Part shown: one piece after another, positions 34,727 through 47,100 of the stretch
Layout of the letters: each line of letters starts with the position of its first letter
Position numbering within the stretch: the stretch's first letter is position 1
DNA from: Plazaster borealis
Lineage: Eukaryota; Echinodermata; Asteroidea; Forcipulatida; Labidiasteridae
Assembly: GCA_021014325.1 (NCBI GenBank)
Contig: CM037469.1
Span: 15,132,663 to 15,196,662, forward strand
DNA length: 64,000 nt
Direction: 5' to 3'
Notes under the pieces: model-generated
The model's input: the letters and a program-made list of their open reading frames with translations, nothing else
Databases searched by the model: none
Told to the model about the DNA's origin: nothing
Made by a program: the position numbers and the translations under genes

Positions 34727-35256
34727 GAGCCTGAGCCTAAACTCATAGAGTTGCTTTTTTAAAGCAGAAAATATTCCCGAACAGTTTTCTGCTAAGCTAA
34801 TATAAGCAGAATACCACTTACATTTGGTACGTGAATGAAATGGTATTTTGGCTGGTAACCTTATTCTTGTAAGTATAATTTGATGTGAGTTTTGAGGCAT
34901 TGCACGGTGAGGTTTCAATGTATATTCGGTTTGCGGTAACACCATGTGTATCTACTTTGCTGTGTAGATTTTTGTTCTTTGAGAACCTGTCTTGCTATTT
35001 ATTCTACTGCCCCGGAGTAGATTTCGGAATTTGGGAGACTACTTAGTTCTGAAAAGAACTGTCCAGCTTATTAACTAAGTACCTGGGCGTAGGAAATTGG
35101 CTGGGACTAATACTTTCGCTTAGTGGATCGAGGGGACTTCTCGTTATTAACTTCACTGCCACGGAGTGAGTTTATAATATTGGTCTCAACCTTTTGACTA
35201 GCCTGCTCTAGTCAGCTACTTTTTGTGCTAAAGCAGCTATGAAATTGAGCCCAGCT
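34727..35256. mobile_element. Family E element split by repeat Q
   Basis: The left part (34727-34870, GCAGAAAATATT..TTTTCTGCTAAGC) and right part (35205-35256, GCAGCTATGAAATTGAGCCC) are the two ends of a family E element. The sequence between (about 34883-35110) is repeat Q, also found at 60708-60930. Confidence 0.55.
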
Positions 35257-35478
35257 GGTCGGAAAATTACCTTCAGTAATTGGCCTTATTCAATAAATCA
35301 TTCAAATAGAGATCTACTGTTGAGTGTTGAAGAATAAACAAGCGCTGCCACACAAAACAACCACAGGAAAAGCACCACAAATGTTATGTATTGTGTATTA
35401 TTATTTGCGGAGGTCATGTGGTTATCGGCCTTTGTTAATCACAGCGTGCATTTAAACTGCCAGGTTGTTCAAGAAGTC

Positions 35479-35894
35479 CTTAAAGGTAGAGTTATACTTT
35501 TTTGGTAATGACCCCGAAAAGAAATTGTAGAATTTTTATCCGAAAGCTTACTTGTCATAAAAATGTAATGGTAGTAGGCATCCTGCAAAATATTATTTTG
35601 TCTGAAGTTGGGTGAGAAATCAATAAAAGGATGTTGACAAATTTGAATGGACGAAAATCGCCTGCAGGCGACTTTTAGAATTTTCCGTGGTGTCCGTTTG
35701 AATGCTGCCCTCAATACGGCGAGAGATGCGGTTGGTACCCGCTAATTGTGGATGGATTCGTTATTGTAAAATGAAAATACCGTAATTTATTCAACTGAGA
35801 CTTTCACAGGTGACTTTCATTGTATCTTCCTTAATAGTTTTACCTATAAATCAGCATAAAATTACGTTGACATAAACTCAACGATGACCCTTAA
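35479..35894 (-). mobile_element. MITE family C, copy 2
   Basis: TTAA-bounded (35479-35482 and 35891-35894). Shares TTGGTAATGACCCC, TATCCGAAAGCTTAC and AACTGAGACTTTCACAGGTG with 55370-55826. Confidence 0.75.
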
Positions 35895-36489
35895 ATAGAA
35901 AATAATCCTTAAATTTACAAGAAAATTACAGCAAGTATTTAAACTACTTTCATGGTATGGTAAAACTAAACCTCAGCCACATTCACATCTGTTCTAGAAT
36001 GCAGAATGTTGCAGGTTCAATTCCTAAAGTGTAAAAATTCTTTGTAATTGTTGATGAAAATTGCTGATTAGTCCTGAGCTTACAGGTTAGGGGAAAAACC
36101 CCAACCCTAAACAGCAAAAAAAAAAACAGTCAAATATTTTTGTTATAATGTTGCAAAACATTTGTACCACTTCAAACTTTTTTAAAAACTTGTCAAATAA
36201 ACTTGTTCAAGGGCCTATATTTAGTCGTGGAATTAATGCAGGGTTTGCCTTTAACTTTTTCAGTTGACTTGCCAGCAGGACCTAGTCCCCCAGCTTTCCC
36301 ACTAGTCCATATTTTTTTTTAAATAAGGATGCTTTTTAACACTGAACTAGCCAGCCGGACTGCGTAGGGATTGACAGGTCCTCAGGTGTTTTAACTGGCA
36401 TTTGACCCAAGAATCCATCACTCTGGCAGTTGGATATATACATGTAGATGGAATTGAGACTAAGCTTTTGAATGCTTCATACTCAAGAT
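35895..36489. other. Region without a gene
   Basis: About 600 bases of AT-rich sequence; nothing supportable seen. Confidence 0.35.
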
Positions 36490-36890
36490 TTATCATTATC
36501 ATGAACATATTTCTGGTAGGCCTAATACAACCAAGGATGCCTCATAAGTGAACTAAATCACTGTACCGTAGCTCGCAAGCCTGAGGAAACCTGGGCCCAA
36601 TTTCATAGAGCTGCTTAAGCACAAAAAGTAGCTAAGCATAACAAAATTATGCTTACCAGAATAGGGTTATCAGCTAAACTACCATGCAACATGTACAATT
36701 TGTGACTGGTGTCCTGCTCATTTCTGCTTAGCAGACAATTGTTAAGCAAATTTTTCTGCTTTAAAAGCAGCTCTATGAAATTGGGCCGTGTAAACAAGGG
36801 TGCTTGCTATGTGAACCAGAAACACCAGGGTTAACCCCAACTCTTCCACGATAAGTGTTCTGGGTTCTTTTACGTTCACTGAAGAGAATC
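36490..36890 (-). mobile_element. SINE family D interrupted by a family E element
   Basis: CAAGGATGCCTCATAAGTGA..GCCTGAGGAAACCTG is followed by a family E hairpin (36593-36787). Then GTGTAAACAAGGGTGCTTGC..GTTAACCCCAACTCTTCC resumes the SINE. The tRNA head is absent. Confidence 0.75.
36593..36787. mobile_element. Foldback MITE family E, inserted in a SINE
   Basis: Ends GGGCCCAATTTCATAGAGCT and AGCTCTATGAAATTGGGCC are near-perfect inverted repeats. Confidence 0.8.
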
Positions 36891-37204
36891 TCAGGTTTGG
36901 TTCAGAGTAGTTGCCACCCCTTTAATCTTGTATTCAAAGGAGAGTCTGCGGAGAGATGTTATAGCCAGGGGGCAGTGAGTTATATTCATCCCATTGTGTA
37001 AGTCAACAGATCTGTTTAACACTGTCCAAGGCTACACAAAGTACACTCTAACAACAGGCCTTTCAAAATCGTGCCTCACACTGAAGTAAAAAGAACCCCT
37101 GTTATGTTAAGGCTAATTGACAAGTTTCCCCCTCAATGTAAATCCAGTTGTACGTGATAATTTCTGTGTTGAACACTTTTGACGTTGTTTATCACCCTTT
37201 AGAC

Positions 37205-37428
37205 CCATTTTCTTTTTTTGTTTGAGGACCTCATGTTCGCGGTATTCGTGTGGTTAAACACAAAGACAAGGAATTGTATGATATAGGTGGTGGAGGAAAA
37301 AATACCTGCCCTGACGCTGTCGGTGTTTACCTAAGCAAAGCAGAGGGGCATTTCAAGTTGTTTTCTTTACCAGTAGTTCTTAAATGGTGGCTGTCCTATT
37401 GTTCGGACGACCTTGAAGCTGTCGGCAG
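37205..37428 (+). other. Possible 5' untranslated exon of TMTC4
   Basis: GGCAG|GTAGGC forms a donor at 37428, 736 bases before the acceptor (TTCTACAG, ending at 38164) of the first coding exon. A short open frame in it does not continue in frame into TMTC4, so it would be an upstream ORF if transcribed. The left boundary is a guess. Weak inference. Confidence 0.2.
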
Positions 37429-37714
37429 GTAGGCGGTACTTAAGCTCCACCAGCTGATAGTCCGAGATCATTTTGCTGTTGACTATTGATTAAAGAACTT
37501 GGCAGAGATAGCTGGTTGTGGAGTGATCTCGGGTACTGTCTAAAAAAACAATCTGATAAGAATTTGTGGTCTACCTGGCAGTTGATAATCTGTTTTGTGG
37601 TGATGGACATTTTGGGATGTGAGTAATTCTTACTAATGTTGTAAATTCTTATAAACCTCAAGAAAATGTTGGTGAAAGATCAAAATGGGTTTGATTGAGT
37701 TGGAAGTTTTGAGT

Positions 37715-38060
37715 TGGCGTGATGCGGTTGAGCGTTTAAGAGCGCCAGTCTCGAGCTCTGGTGTTTCTGATCAGCAGAGTGTGGGTTTTAGTCCTGGTCA
37801 AGGCACTTTTGTCCTTGAGCAAGATACTTTACCATTACTGCTTTGTCCTTCAGATGGGACATTAAGCCATAGGCCCCATGTACTAGGATTGGTAGTGCAC
37901 GTAAAAGAACCCAGAATACTTATCATGGAAGAGAGGGTTTAACCCCGGTGTTTCTGGTTCACATAGCAAGCCCCCTTTGTTTACAGGTTTCCTCAGGCTT
38001 GCGAGCTACAGTTATGAAGTTCACTTATGAGCCATCCTTGGTTTCATTACCAAAAATCAA
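37715..38060 (+). mobile_element. tRNA-Leu-derived SINE family D
   Basis: tRNA-like head GATGCGGTTGAGCGTTTAAG, CTCGAGCTCTGGTGTTTCTG with a mutated B box (GGGTTTTAGTCC). Body GTGCACGTAAAAGAACCCAG and tail CATCCTTGGTTTCATTACCA. Ends about 105 bases before the first TMTC4 coding exon. Confidence 0.75.
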
Positions 38061-38196
38061 TTTATAATGATAATAAGAAGAATCTTTGGTTTTATTACTA
38101 ATTAAAAATAGATATGTTGTAAATTCACAAGACACTAAATATTTTGTTTTTTTCTTTTCTACAGGATAACACAGAGTAATGGCGTAATCGTTAAGG

Positions 38197-41100
38197 ATGA
38201 TGCGTTTATGCCAGCACCCTAACCAAAAGCCACGCCTGAAGTCAGAGAGCATTCCTGGAGCCATGCCACACCCAGCCACTTCTCATCAAAGACCCACGAA
38301 CCATAACCGGTCAAAGACGAGTCTCCAAGGAAGCGGGGTGAGATCTCGAAAAAATGGCGTCCACCGGCACAACCCTCCGGAAAGAGTGGATTCTCAGAAT
38401 AACGTCTTGAAGAAATCTCAAGATGCAAATGTCACCAACGACTGGGACGTGAATATTCCCGTTCCGAAACTAACGCTGAGACGTGCGTCATGTGTGGTAG
38501 CCATCTTGTCTCTACTGTGCTATGGGAACAGTCTCTATGGAGACTTTGTTTTTGATGATATGGAAGCGGTGCTGAGCAACAAAGATGTGAAACCGGAGAC
38601 GCCGATCGAAGAACTGTTTTATGACGATTTCTGGGGAGAGAGATTAACTAAGAATCATAGTCATAAGTCTTACAGACCTGTCACTGTTCTGACATTTAGG
38701 TAATTCTTTTGTCCTATTGCCAAAAAGGTCTGTTTCCAATTTTGAAGTAATAAGCCACAAGGGAAACTGACTGGGTAAATTTTAATTCAGTTTTGGGTTG
38801 AACATAGAAAAATCGACTAGAACGGGATTTGAAGCTGAAACATCTGAAGTAATGTGACAGTGTGGCAGGAGATTCTGTCCCCCAAAAAATTCTGTTCCTC
38901 ATCTGGCAAAATGTGTCAAAATTTCGTCTGATAGCGCCTTCTTTTGACTCGCCTTCCTTCAACTCATGTTAATTTACTGTATGGGGGACACAGTCCCCTT
39001 TGACACTGGTGCTCTACCAACTGAGCTATCTAGCGCTATGATGGCGGTCTCCCTATTTTGTCAATATATTCGTCAAGGGGTGCCAGTCAGAAGCCATTCG
39101 GCCTGTGACTGCCGTAGCCAGGTATCACACTCAAGTTAACGATACAACCTGGGAAGCGGCAGCAGAGGGATCACCTTAAGGGGATGCAACTTTTTATAGC
39201 CTGTGCAAGTCTCACGTATATTCGAACATTGGGACCCCTTAAAGTGCACGAGTTTGTTTCCTTCACGCGTTAAAGTAATGTATGTGGGACCAAAGTGGTC
39301 CCAAAAGTATTCTGAAAACGCGCGAGACTTGCACAGTCTATTTCAAACATCAAGTAATAAACCATGAGGGAAACTTACTGGGTAAGTTTAAAATAATTTG
39401 GTTCAACCCAAAATCATTTTAAAATTTACTTAGTCAGTTTCCCTTGTGGTTTATTACTTGATATTTTTCTGTAAAAATAGTAGTTAATGGCCTGACGTTT
39501 GTTTGTAGAAGTTACAAATAAGAGGATTTCTTCTTTCTGATGCAGGTTGAACTATCTGCTCAGTGGTGGATTTCATCCGTTCGGTTTCCATCTGACAAAC
39601 ATCATCTTACACTCCGTCATCAGTGTCTTGTCATCGGTCATCTTCTCCCTCCTCTTTGCCGATCAGTCGACTCAAGATGATGACGACGGCGATGAGGATG
39701 ACGTCAGATGGCAACGTGGATTCTCTTCTCCTAGAGCTAGTCTCCTGTGTGCTCTGTTCTTCACAGCTCATCCCATTCATACTGAGAGTGTAAGTGGCAC
39801 CTGATCATGAATCTTAAGCCGCATTCGCATTAGACTGGTCCCCTGTTTTTATCCGCAAGGATAAAGACAGGCACTGGTCTTACAGGCCCAATGATTTCAT
39901 TGGATACACGTGCAGTGACATAATCTTTCCATATGTAACTGTCTTATGATTGGTCCGGGGTGATGTAGTTTGTCATGCTTGCACTTTCGATCGTCTGCAT
40001 GCAGCGTAATGTTTGTACATGCACGTAATGTTGTTTTATTCACTGTGTGTATGGGTGAAATGGATGCGAGGTCAAAGGTACATCTGGCAGGATCCGGCCA
40101 GGCGCTCAAGGCAGGTATCTGGCGTTATTCACGAGCCTCGAAGTGTGGCATCAGATGTTCAGGCTATGTTCGCATTGGATTAGTATACCCAGTCATGACA
40201 CTTGTGCCCTTGAGCAAGGCACTTAACCATAATTGCTTCGTAAAAAGTTGGGAAGATAGTGCATTTTGCTCTACCAGCCAGGCTCCTAGTGGATGATAAC
40301 CATGCCTGCAGTCCTTACTGACTGTGAAGGGGGTAACCTCGTTTCAGCCCCAGGAGTAGGTGGCAACGTGCCCCTGGTAGCAGTTGATTTGGTTCGATAG
40401 CCCTAATCGGTGTAGTGTAGCCCTCACCTTGAAGTGGCCACCCGGTCTTGTTATGCGATCTCTCGTAAACTAAACGGCCCCCCCAAAAAAAACACCCAAA
40501 AAACCAAAACCAAAAATCAACAACAACCCAAAAGGTACCTTCAGACCTATGGGTCACAGCGATAGATGTCTTTGATGGTCCCTTGGTTTTCATTTCCAGA
40601 GAGATACAATAATGATAATGTGTCTTCCATTTATTTATTAACAGGTGGCAGGTGTTGTTGGTAGAGCTGATCTGTTATGTGCATTATTCTTTTTCCAGTC
40701 TTTTTATTTTTACGTTTCTGCATTAAAAAAAGGTAAGACCAATCTAGGTATTCTCTGGATGTATCATTTAGAAATCTAACTCGGGTGCTCAGAAAAACTT
40801 GGTTTTCCTTTTGAACGATTAATTTGTGTTCTCATTGTAATTTTATTAACGTGATCTTAAACGGGGAGTTCTGCGAGGGTCATTTCTGATTGTTTTTATG
40901 AATTTATTGTTGAGTTTCCAAGCTTTTTACCGTTTAATTTGTGTGCTTATTGGAATTCACCAATGTTTTTAGCACTTTATCAATGTCCCTTTTAGATTAT
41001 TTATTTGTTTCTTGATTGTTATGTGCTCGTATTATTTTGATCTTGTAGCCCCTTACCAAGAGTGGAATTTAGCCTTGTTTGGGGCGAACTTGCAAAAAAC

Positions 41101-44100
41101 TCCACAAAAATACAAACATTTGAATCGAAGGGGCGCAATATAAGCAATAAATTAATGTTATTATTGTTATGTTTTGACAAAATTAAATTATCAACTGACG
41201 TTCCTTTTGTAATTTGGATTTCAGGAGGATGTGGCCATTCGCTGTTGAGATTGTTTTATTGTTTACTGTGCTGTATGGGCTCAATGCTTTGTAAAGAACA
41301 AGGAATCACTGTTATCGTAAGTACAGTTTTTAAAGTAATTATTTTATACTGCAATTGGTTTATACAGGCAAATGGGAAACGGTTTAGAGCAAACCCTGCT
41401 AAGTTTATACAAATTCACAATTTAACCCTCTTACTGTGTGACCATTCAATATCATCCACCGTGGTTTTGAATAAGGGAATTAAAGAGTGGCGACAGGTCT
41501 TAAACGGATTTAAAACGGCAGGGTCGTGGTCGTGGACCAAGCTGAATGCGACGTCCTTTAGCGCACAGCCACAATCCTGCAAGGTTTTAAACGGCCATTT
41601 AAGACTAATTCACCTCTCTTTTATTCCCATTCATAAATACCTCTCTGTGAAAAGCATAAAAAACCCTTTAAAAGTCGAGAACAAATCTGACATTTTAGTC
41701 TTGGCTCGTCTGGACTCTGCATTGAACTTCTATCCATGTTGAGCGCAAAGTAGCTCCTCACGCAAGTTTAGAACTTGGGCGCTTAAGTTTCAAACTATTC
41801 CGCACACACTTCAAACTTGCGCGAGCCAAATATGCGACCTACCAACTGAAATTGGGCCGTGAAACTTGCGTGCTCCACGCAAATTTCTGATAGTGCTCTC
41901 TTTTGACTCAAGTACCTCAGGCCATGTTTAAAAACTCCTCACCAATTTCATATCGCATATTTAAACATGGCCATGTGATCTCCTCTCGACCAATCAGATT
42001 AGATGAACTGTCTGAGGTATGTGCGAATGATAGGTAATCTATGCCAGCCAGCCTGCATTATGATATCATGTGGTGAATGCATCTACACAGTACACAGTCA
42101 ACCCTCCTACTGTCTGACCATTCAGTATCAACTAAATTCTGAATGAGAAATGAACTATACCAGCCTGTGATATGATCAATTCTGATCTTTTTTATGTTTA
42201 ACATGTTTCCTGTCTTCTTATAAAGGGTGTCTGTATAATTTACGATGTCATCGTCAACTGTAAATTAGACATCCTCCAAGTCTTCCAGTATTATCTTAGT
42301 CGTCATAGAAACCAGACCAAAGAAGGTGATTCTGTGCATCCAAGATGGCTGCCTTCCTTAGCAACCAGACTGTGTATAATGGGGTTAGGCGGAGTTGGGC
42401 TTCTCGTCGGAAGGCTATTTATCATGGGGAGTGGCCCTCCGCCGTTTCAGCATTTTGACAACCCGGCGTCGTTTGCGGAAGGAGTTATAACAAGGGTGAG
42501 TCGACTTCTTCAACCTTCGGTGAAGCCATCGGACTGTAGTGTCAACAGGCCGTTTGTAAACAAATTTTGTTTACTCCATCAACAAAACAGTTGACAAATA
42601 TCAACAATTCCAGGTTTCCTATTGAGACCTAGCCAAATAGCATGGAAAATGTAAAATACCCTTGGTTGATTCTTTGACTTCAACAAATATCATCATTGAC
42701 CTCCCTTTTAAGAATGGCTACAGGAATTGCAAATAAATCTCTTAGACTTGGGCTAATAGCCACTCCTGGCTGAAATCAATCATGTCTCCGACAGATCGCT
42801 TCCAGATGGCTTGACAGGTCGGAATTTGTTTTATTTAGCCTAAAGACTCTTATCTGATGGTACAGACTATTTGAAAGGGATTGTGTTCTACTCCAACAAA
42901 TTACAAAAAAAATTATAAAAAGGAGTGTTGGACACAGTACGATGGTGTAAGCGTGTGCGTCTGGTGGTGTCACGGAGGGTTTTAAAGGCACGTTTGTTAA
43001 TTGCCAAAGACCAGTGTTCTCACTTGGTGTATCCCAACATATGCATAAAATAACAAGCCTGTGAAAATTTGGGCTCAATTGGTCATCGAAGTTGCAAGAA
43101 AATGATGAAAGAAAAAATACCCTTGTTGTACAAATTTGTGTGCTTTCAGATAGGAATAAAAGGCTTCAGGCCTGAAGTCTTTTATTATTTTAGTGAGGAA
43201 TTACCTCTTTCTCAAAAACTTTGTTACTTCAGAGGGAGTCGTTTCTCACAATGTTTTATACTATCAACAGCTCCTTGTTGCTCGTTACCAAGTCAGTTTT
43301 TATGCTATATACACATTTTGAGTAGTTACCAAACGCGTACAGTGCCTTTAAGTAACTTTCAATAGATTAACTGACTTGCTCTTTTGTTATTAGTACACTA
43401 GATCATCAGATACAGGCCTCATTGCAAAAAGAAAAAGGAGAAACTAATTGAAGTGATTTGTTTATAAATGTTTGAAAACGCAATTATTTTTTTTTGCACT
43501 GCAAATCAAAACATAGTTCAGATCAATTCAATTCAAAAAACTTTATTCATCCTGGATTTGGCAATTTTTAAAAATTGGACAGCTCCATAAACAGTTCTAA
43601 ACAATTTTAAGTTAGTCCCAATACATGACTTGAAAACTTGATGATTAGAATGAATGCACTCATCTGTTACCCACAATTATTGACTGAAAACATACGTGTT
43701 TATTGTAATTTATTAAATTTTGTTGTTTCTTCCATGTTGTATCTATTTAATTTACAGATGGTGAACTACAACTTCATTTATTCCATCAATGTCTGGCTCC
43801 TGATGGTGCCTCACTGGCTCTGTTTTGATTGGTCAATGGGCTGTGTGTCACTGATAGAATCCACCAATGATGTGAGAGTATCTGTCCCTATTGCATTGTG
43901 GGTATTCTTGGGTTGTCTGATCTTCAAGTGCTTTATGGATCCGCCCAGCCAGAGGAGAAGGTATTATATGGTTTCCAACCATATTCATAAAAAAAACCAC
44001 CTGCTTTTTATCAATTTGAAGGCCACGTGCCCCTTTCAGACACTGTTATGTATGTAATTCTGAGCATGACAATTCCTTTTTAAAAACACTGAATTTGCCT

Positions 44101-47100
44101 TCAGGCACCTCAAAAATATTCCCACAGTAAGGACAACATTTTTTTTACATTTGCTCACAATTTTGCTCTGCAAAAAGTTTCTTTTTTTAAGCAGACACTC
44201 TTGTTTGATTTTTGTGTTATACATTTCTGGTAATGAAACCAAGGATGCCTCATAAGTGAACTTAATCACAGTAGCTCGCAAGCCTGAGAAAACCTGTTAA
44301 CCAGAAACACTTGGATAACCCCTACTCTTCCATGATAAGTGTTCTTGGTTCATTTAAATGCACTACAAATCCTAGTACATGGAACCTACAGCTTAATGTT
44401 CCATCCGAAGAACAAAGCAATAATGTTAAAGTATCTTGCTGAAGGGCACAAGTGTCACGGCCGGAACTCGATCCCACACTCTGCTGATCAGAACCACCAG
44501 AGCTTGAGTCTGGTGCTCTTAACCAAAACGCAATGTATTAATGTTAATTGCTTATGTCTGGTTCCCTCTTACTCTTTGAACTTGTTTGACATCCTCTGTT
44601 TTTCACTCTCTCATTTTTCTAGGGTTTTGACGATGGCCATGGCTCTGCTGATAATTCCTTTCTTGCCAGCCTCCAATCTCTTCTTCAGAGTTGGTTTTGT
44701 CATCGCTGAACGAGTCTTGTACCTACCTAGTCTGGGCTTCTGTATGTTACTAACGCTAATGGTCAACAGACTATCATCTCATATGCCTGGCGGTAGAACG
44801 GTAAATATGTTTGCGTATTTTTTTTCTTCGCCTGCAGTGGAATTTCAGTATTCTGTATTTTGCCAACTCTGTATAATTGGTGCTTTTGACTAGCTTATCT
44901 GGCTCAAGACCCCAGTACGTTCAAGTAGCTTTAACATCATTGTCGTGGCTGACCCGGGTCAAATCTAAGTATAACTTTCTCTTGAAGCAGGTTTACCTTC
45001 GTCTGACTCGGGTGCATGGCGTCACGAGGAAAAACTTTCTCATTGGCTGCCATTTTGTTTAGTTATTCAGCGGGACACTTTCATGAAGTTTGACACACAT
45101 TTTCACCCTAAAACAGCAACCTTGTTAGCATTGAGTATTTCTTTCTTTCAGAAGACGGGTACTTTTTGTTTTAACCTGGGCTTGTAAAATAATGTTGCAG
45201 TTTTACCATGAGAATATTTATTTTACGATTCTTTTCATTAATCAGTGAAGAGTTTCAGATGTATGCACTACACATAATAAAAGGAGCTCCGGATGGATGT
45301 CCCAGGATGCATTGGTATGAATGCTAGGGGAAGTAGGCGTTTAATTTTGCTTTTTTCGGGGGCTCACATGGATGAGCACACCCAGGCCGACCCTGGGAAA
45401 GCTAATTGAACGCACCCAAAATTTCATGCCATTTTGTTTTTGATTGGATACAAATTGTGAAATCAGTAGTTAGCTTGGTAGGATTCGAACCCACAACCTT
45501 GTGATTGCAAGTCATATATTTTACAACTTTCTTGCTCAAGCGGGATGTTTTTTTCTCCAGTTAACCTGTTTTTTTTTTTACTTCATCGGTAAGGCTATGA
45601 AGTGTGTCGTGGTTGGTATTCTGGTGTACTATGTGAGTCGATGTATCAGCCGTAACAAAGACTGGAGCACAGAGGAAAGACTCTACAAGGCTGGGTTGGA
45701 CGTCTGCCCACTAAATGCTAAGGTTGGTTGGTCATTAAACTCAATAATAGACCGGTCAACGTTTTCAGGTCCATTATAATATGTTATTTACTGGAGCACA
45801 GAGGAAAGACTCTACAAGGCTGGGTTGGACGTCTGCCCACTAAATGCTAAGGTTGGTTGGTCAATAAACTCATTAATAGACTGGTCAACGTTTTCAGGTC
45901 CATTATAATATGTTATTGACTGGAGCACAGAGGAAAGACTCTACAAGGCTGGGTTGGATGTCTGCCCACTAAATGCTAAGGTTGGTCGGTCATTAAACTC
46001 ACTAATAGACTGGTCAACGTTTTCAGGTCCATTATAATATGTTATTGAATCATTGGGCGCATTATTTGACTGGTCAATGTTTTCAGGTCCAATATAACAT
46101 GTTATTGACCATTAAGGGTTTATTGGTCCATTTGTTATATTTATAATATTATCTGGTATGGTTTTTAGGTCCATTGTCATATTAAATAGATATCAATTGC
46201 AGGCCCACTGCAACTTGTTACTGACTGGTAAGAACTGGTAGGGTCCGTTGTATTACATAATTGATTTGAAACTGTTTAGAGGTCCATTATACTATGTTAT
46301 TGACTGGTAAATATTTGTAGGTGAGTTTTATTAATAAAAATTAATTCAAAACTGCCGTCGAAGTCCATTGTACGATGTTATTGACTTGCAGGAGTTTGTA
46401 GGTCCAATATAATATACATGTGTGTGTGTGATTTGCAATCCTCGTAGGTCCATTACAACATTGGCAAGAATGCGGCTGACAGAGGCAGCATAGACGAGGC
46501 CATCACCTACTACAGACAAGCCCTAAGGTAGGTCCTGCTCTCTAAATTTCTAGCAAACTCAAAAACCTTTTTGGACAAAACAACTTTGAATTTCATGTTT
46601 CTTTATCAGACTGTGTTAATTGGTTATCATTCTTGCTTTGCTGAGATGTAGAACAAAGAGCCATTCCAACAGCTTTATTCAACGTACTGCATCTCTTTGG
46701 AACTCCTTGCCTGGTGCACAAGGTTTTAGCCAGGATTTGGTAAAAGGGTATCCAAATTTGCTGGAAATTTAAAAACTGGGTGTCCAAATTGTTTACTTAC
46801 AATACATTTACATGTATATGACAGATAAAACAGGGTGTCCAAATTTAAAACAGGGTGTCAAAAAAGATACCCAGACACCACTTTGGCTAACACTATGCTG
46901 GTGCATGTTTTCCTCCATCCTACAATCTAGACTGTTTTAAGATGAATATCAATTCCCACCTTCAGCTCCCCTGAGTTATTTTCATCTTGAATATTTTCAT
47001 ATTGTAGCCCTTTATCAAGAGTGGCTTTTAGCTTTGTTTTGGGCGAACTTGCGTACAAAAAGAAGAAAAGTAATACACCCTTTGTCTACTTAGTAGTTGT

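Noticed and set aside
41062..41742. Plus-strand 226-residue frame as a separate gene
   Set aside because: It is TMTC4 exon 4 (41225-41316) read through both introns; only the exon part is conserved.
45769..45980. Additional coding TPR exons of TMTC4
   Set aside because: The duplicated pieces shift the frame and give TAA; the TMTC4 protein is complete without them. They are kept only as candidate poison exons.
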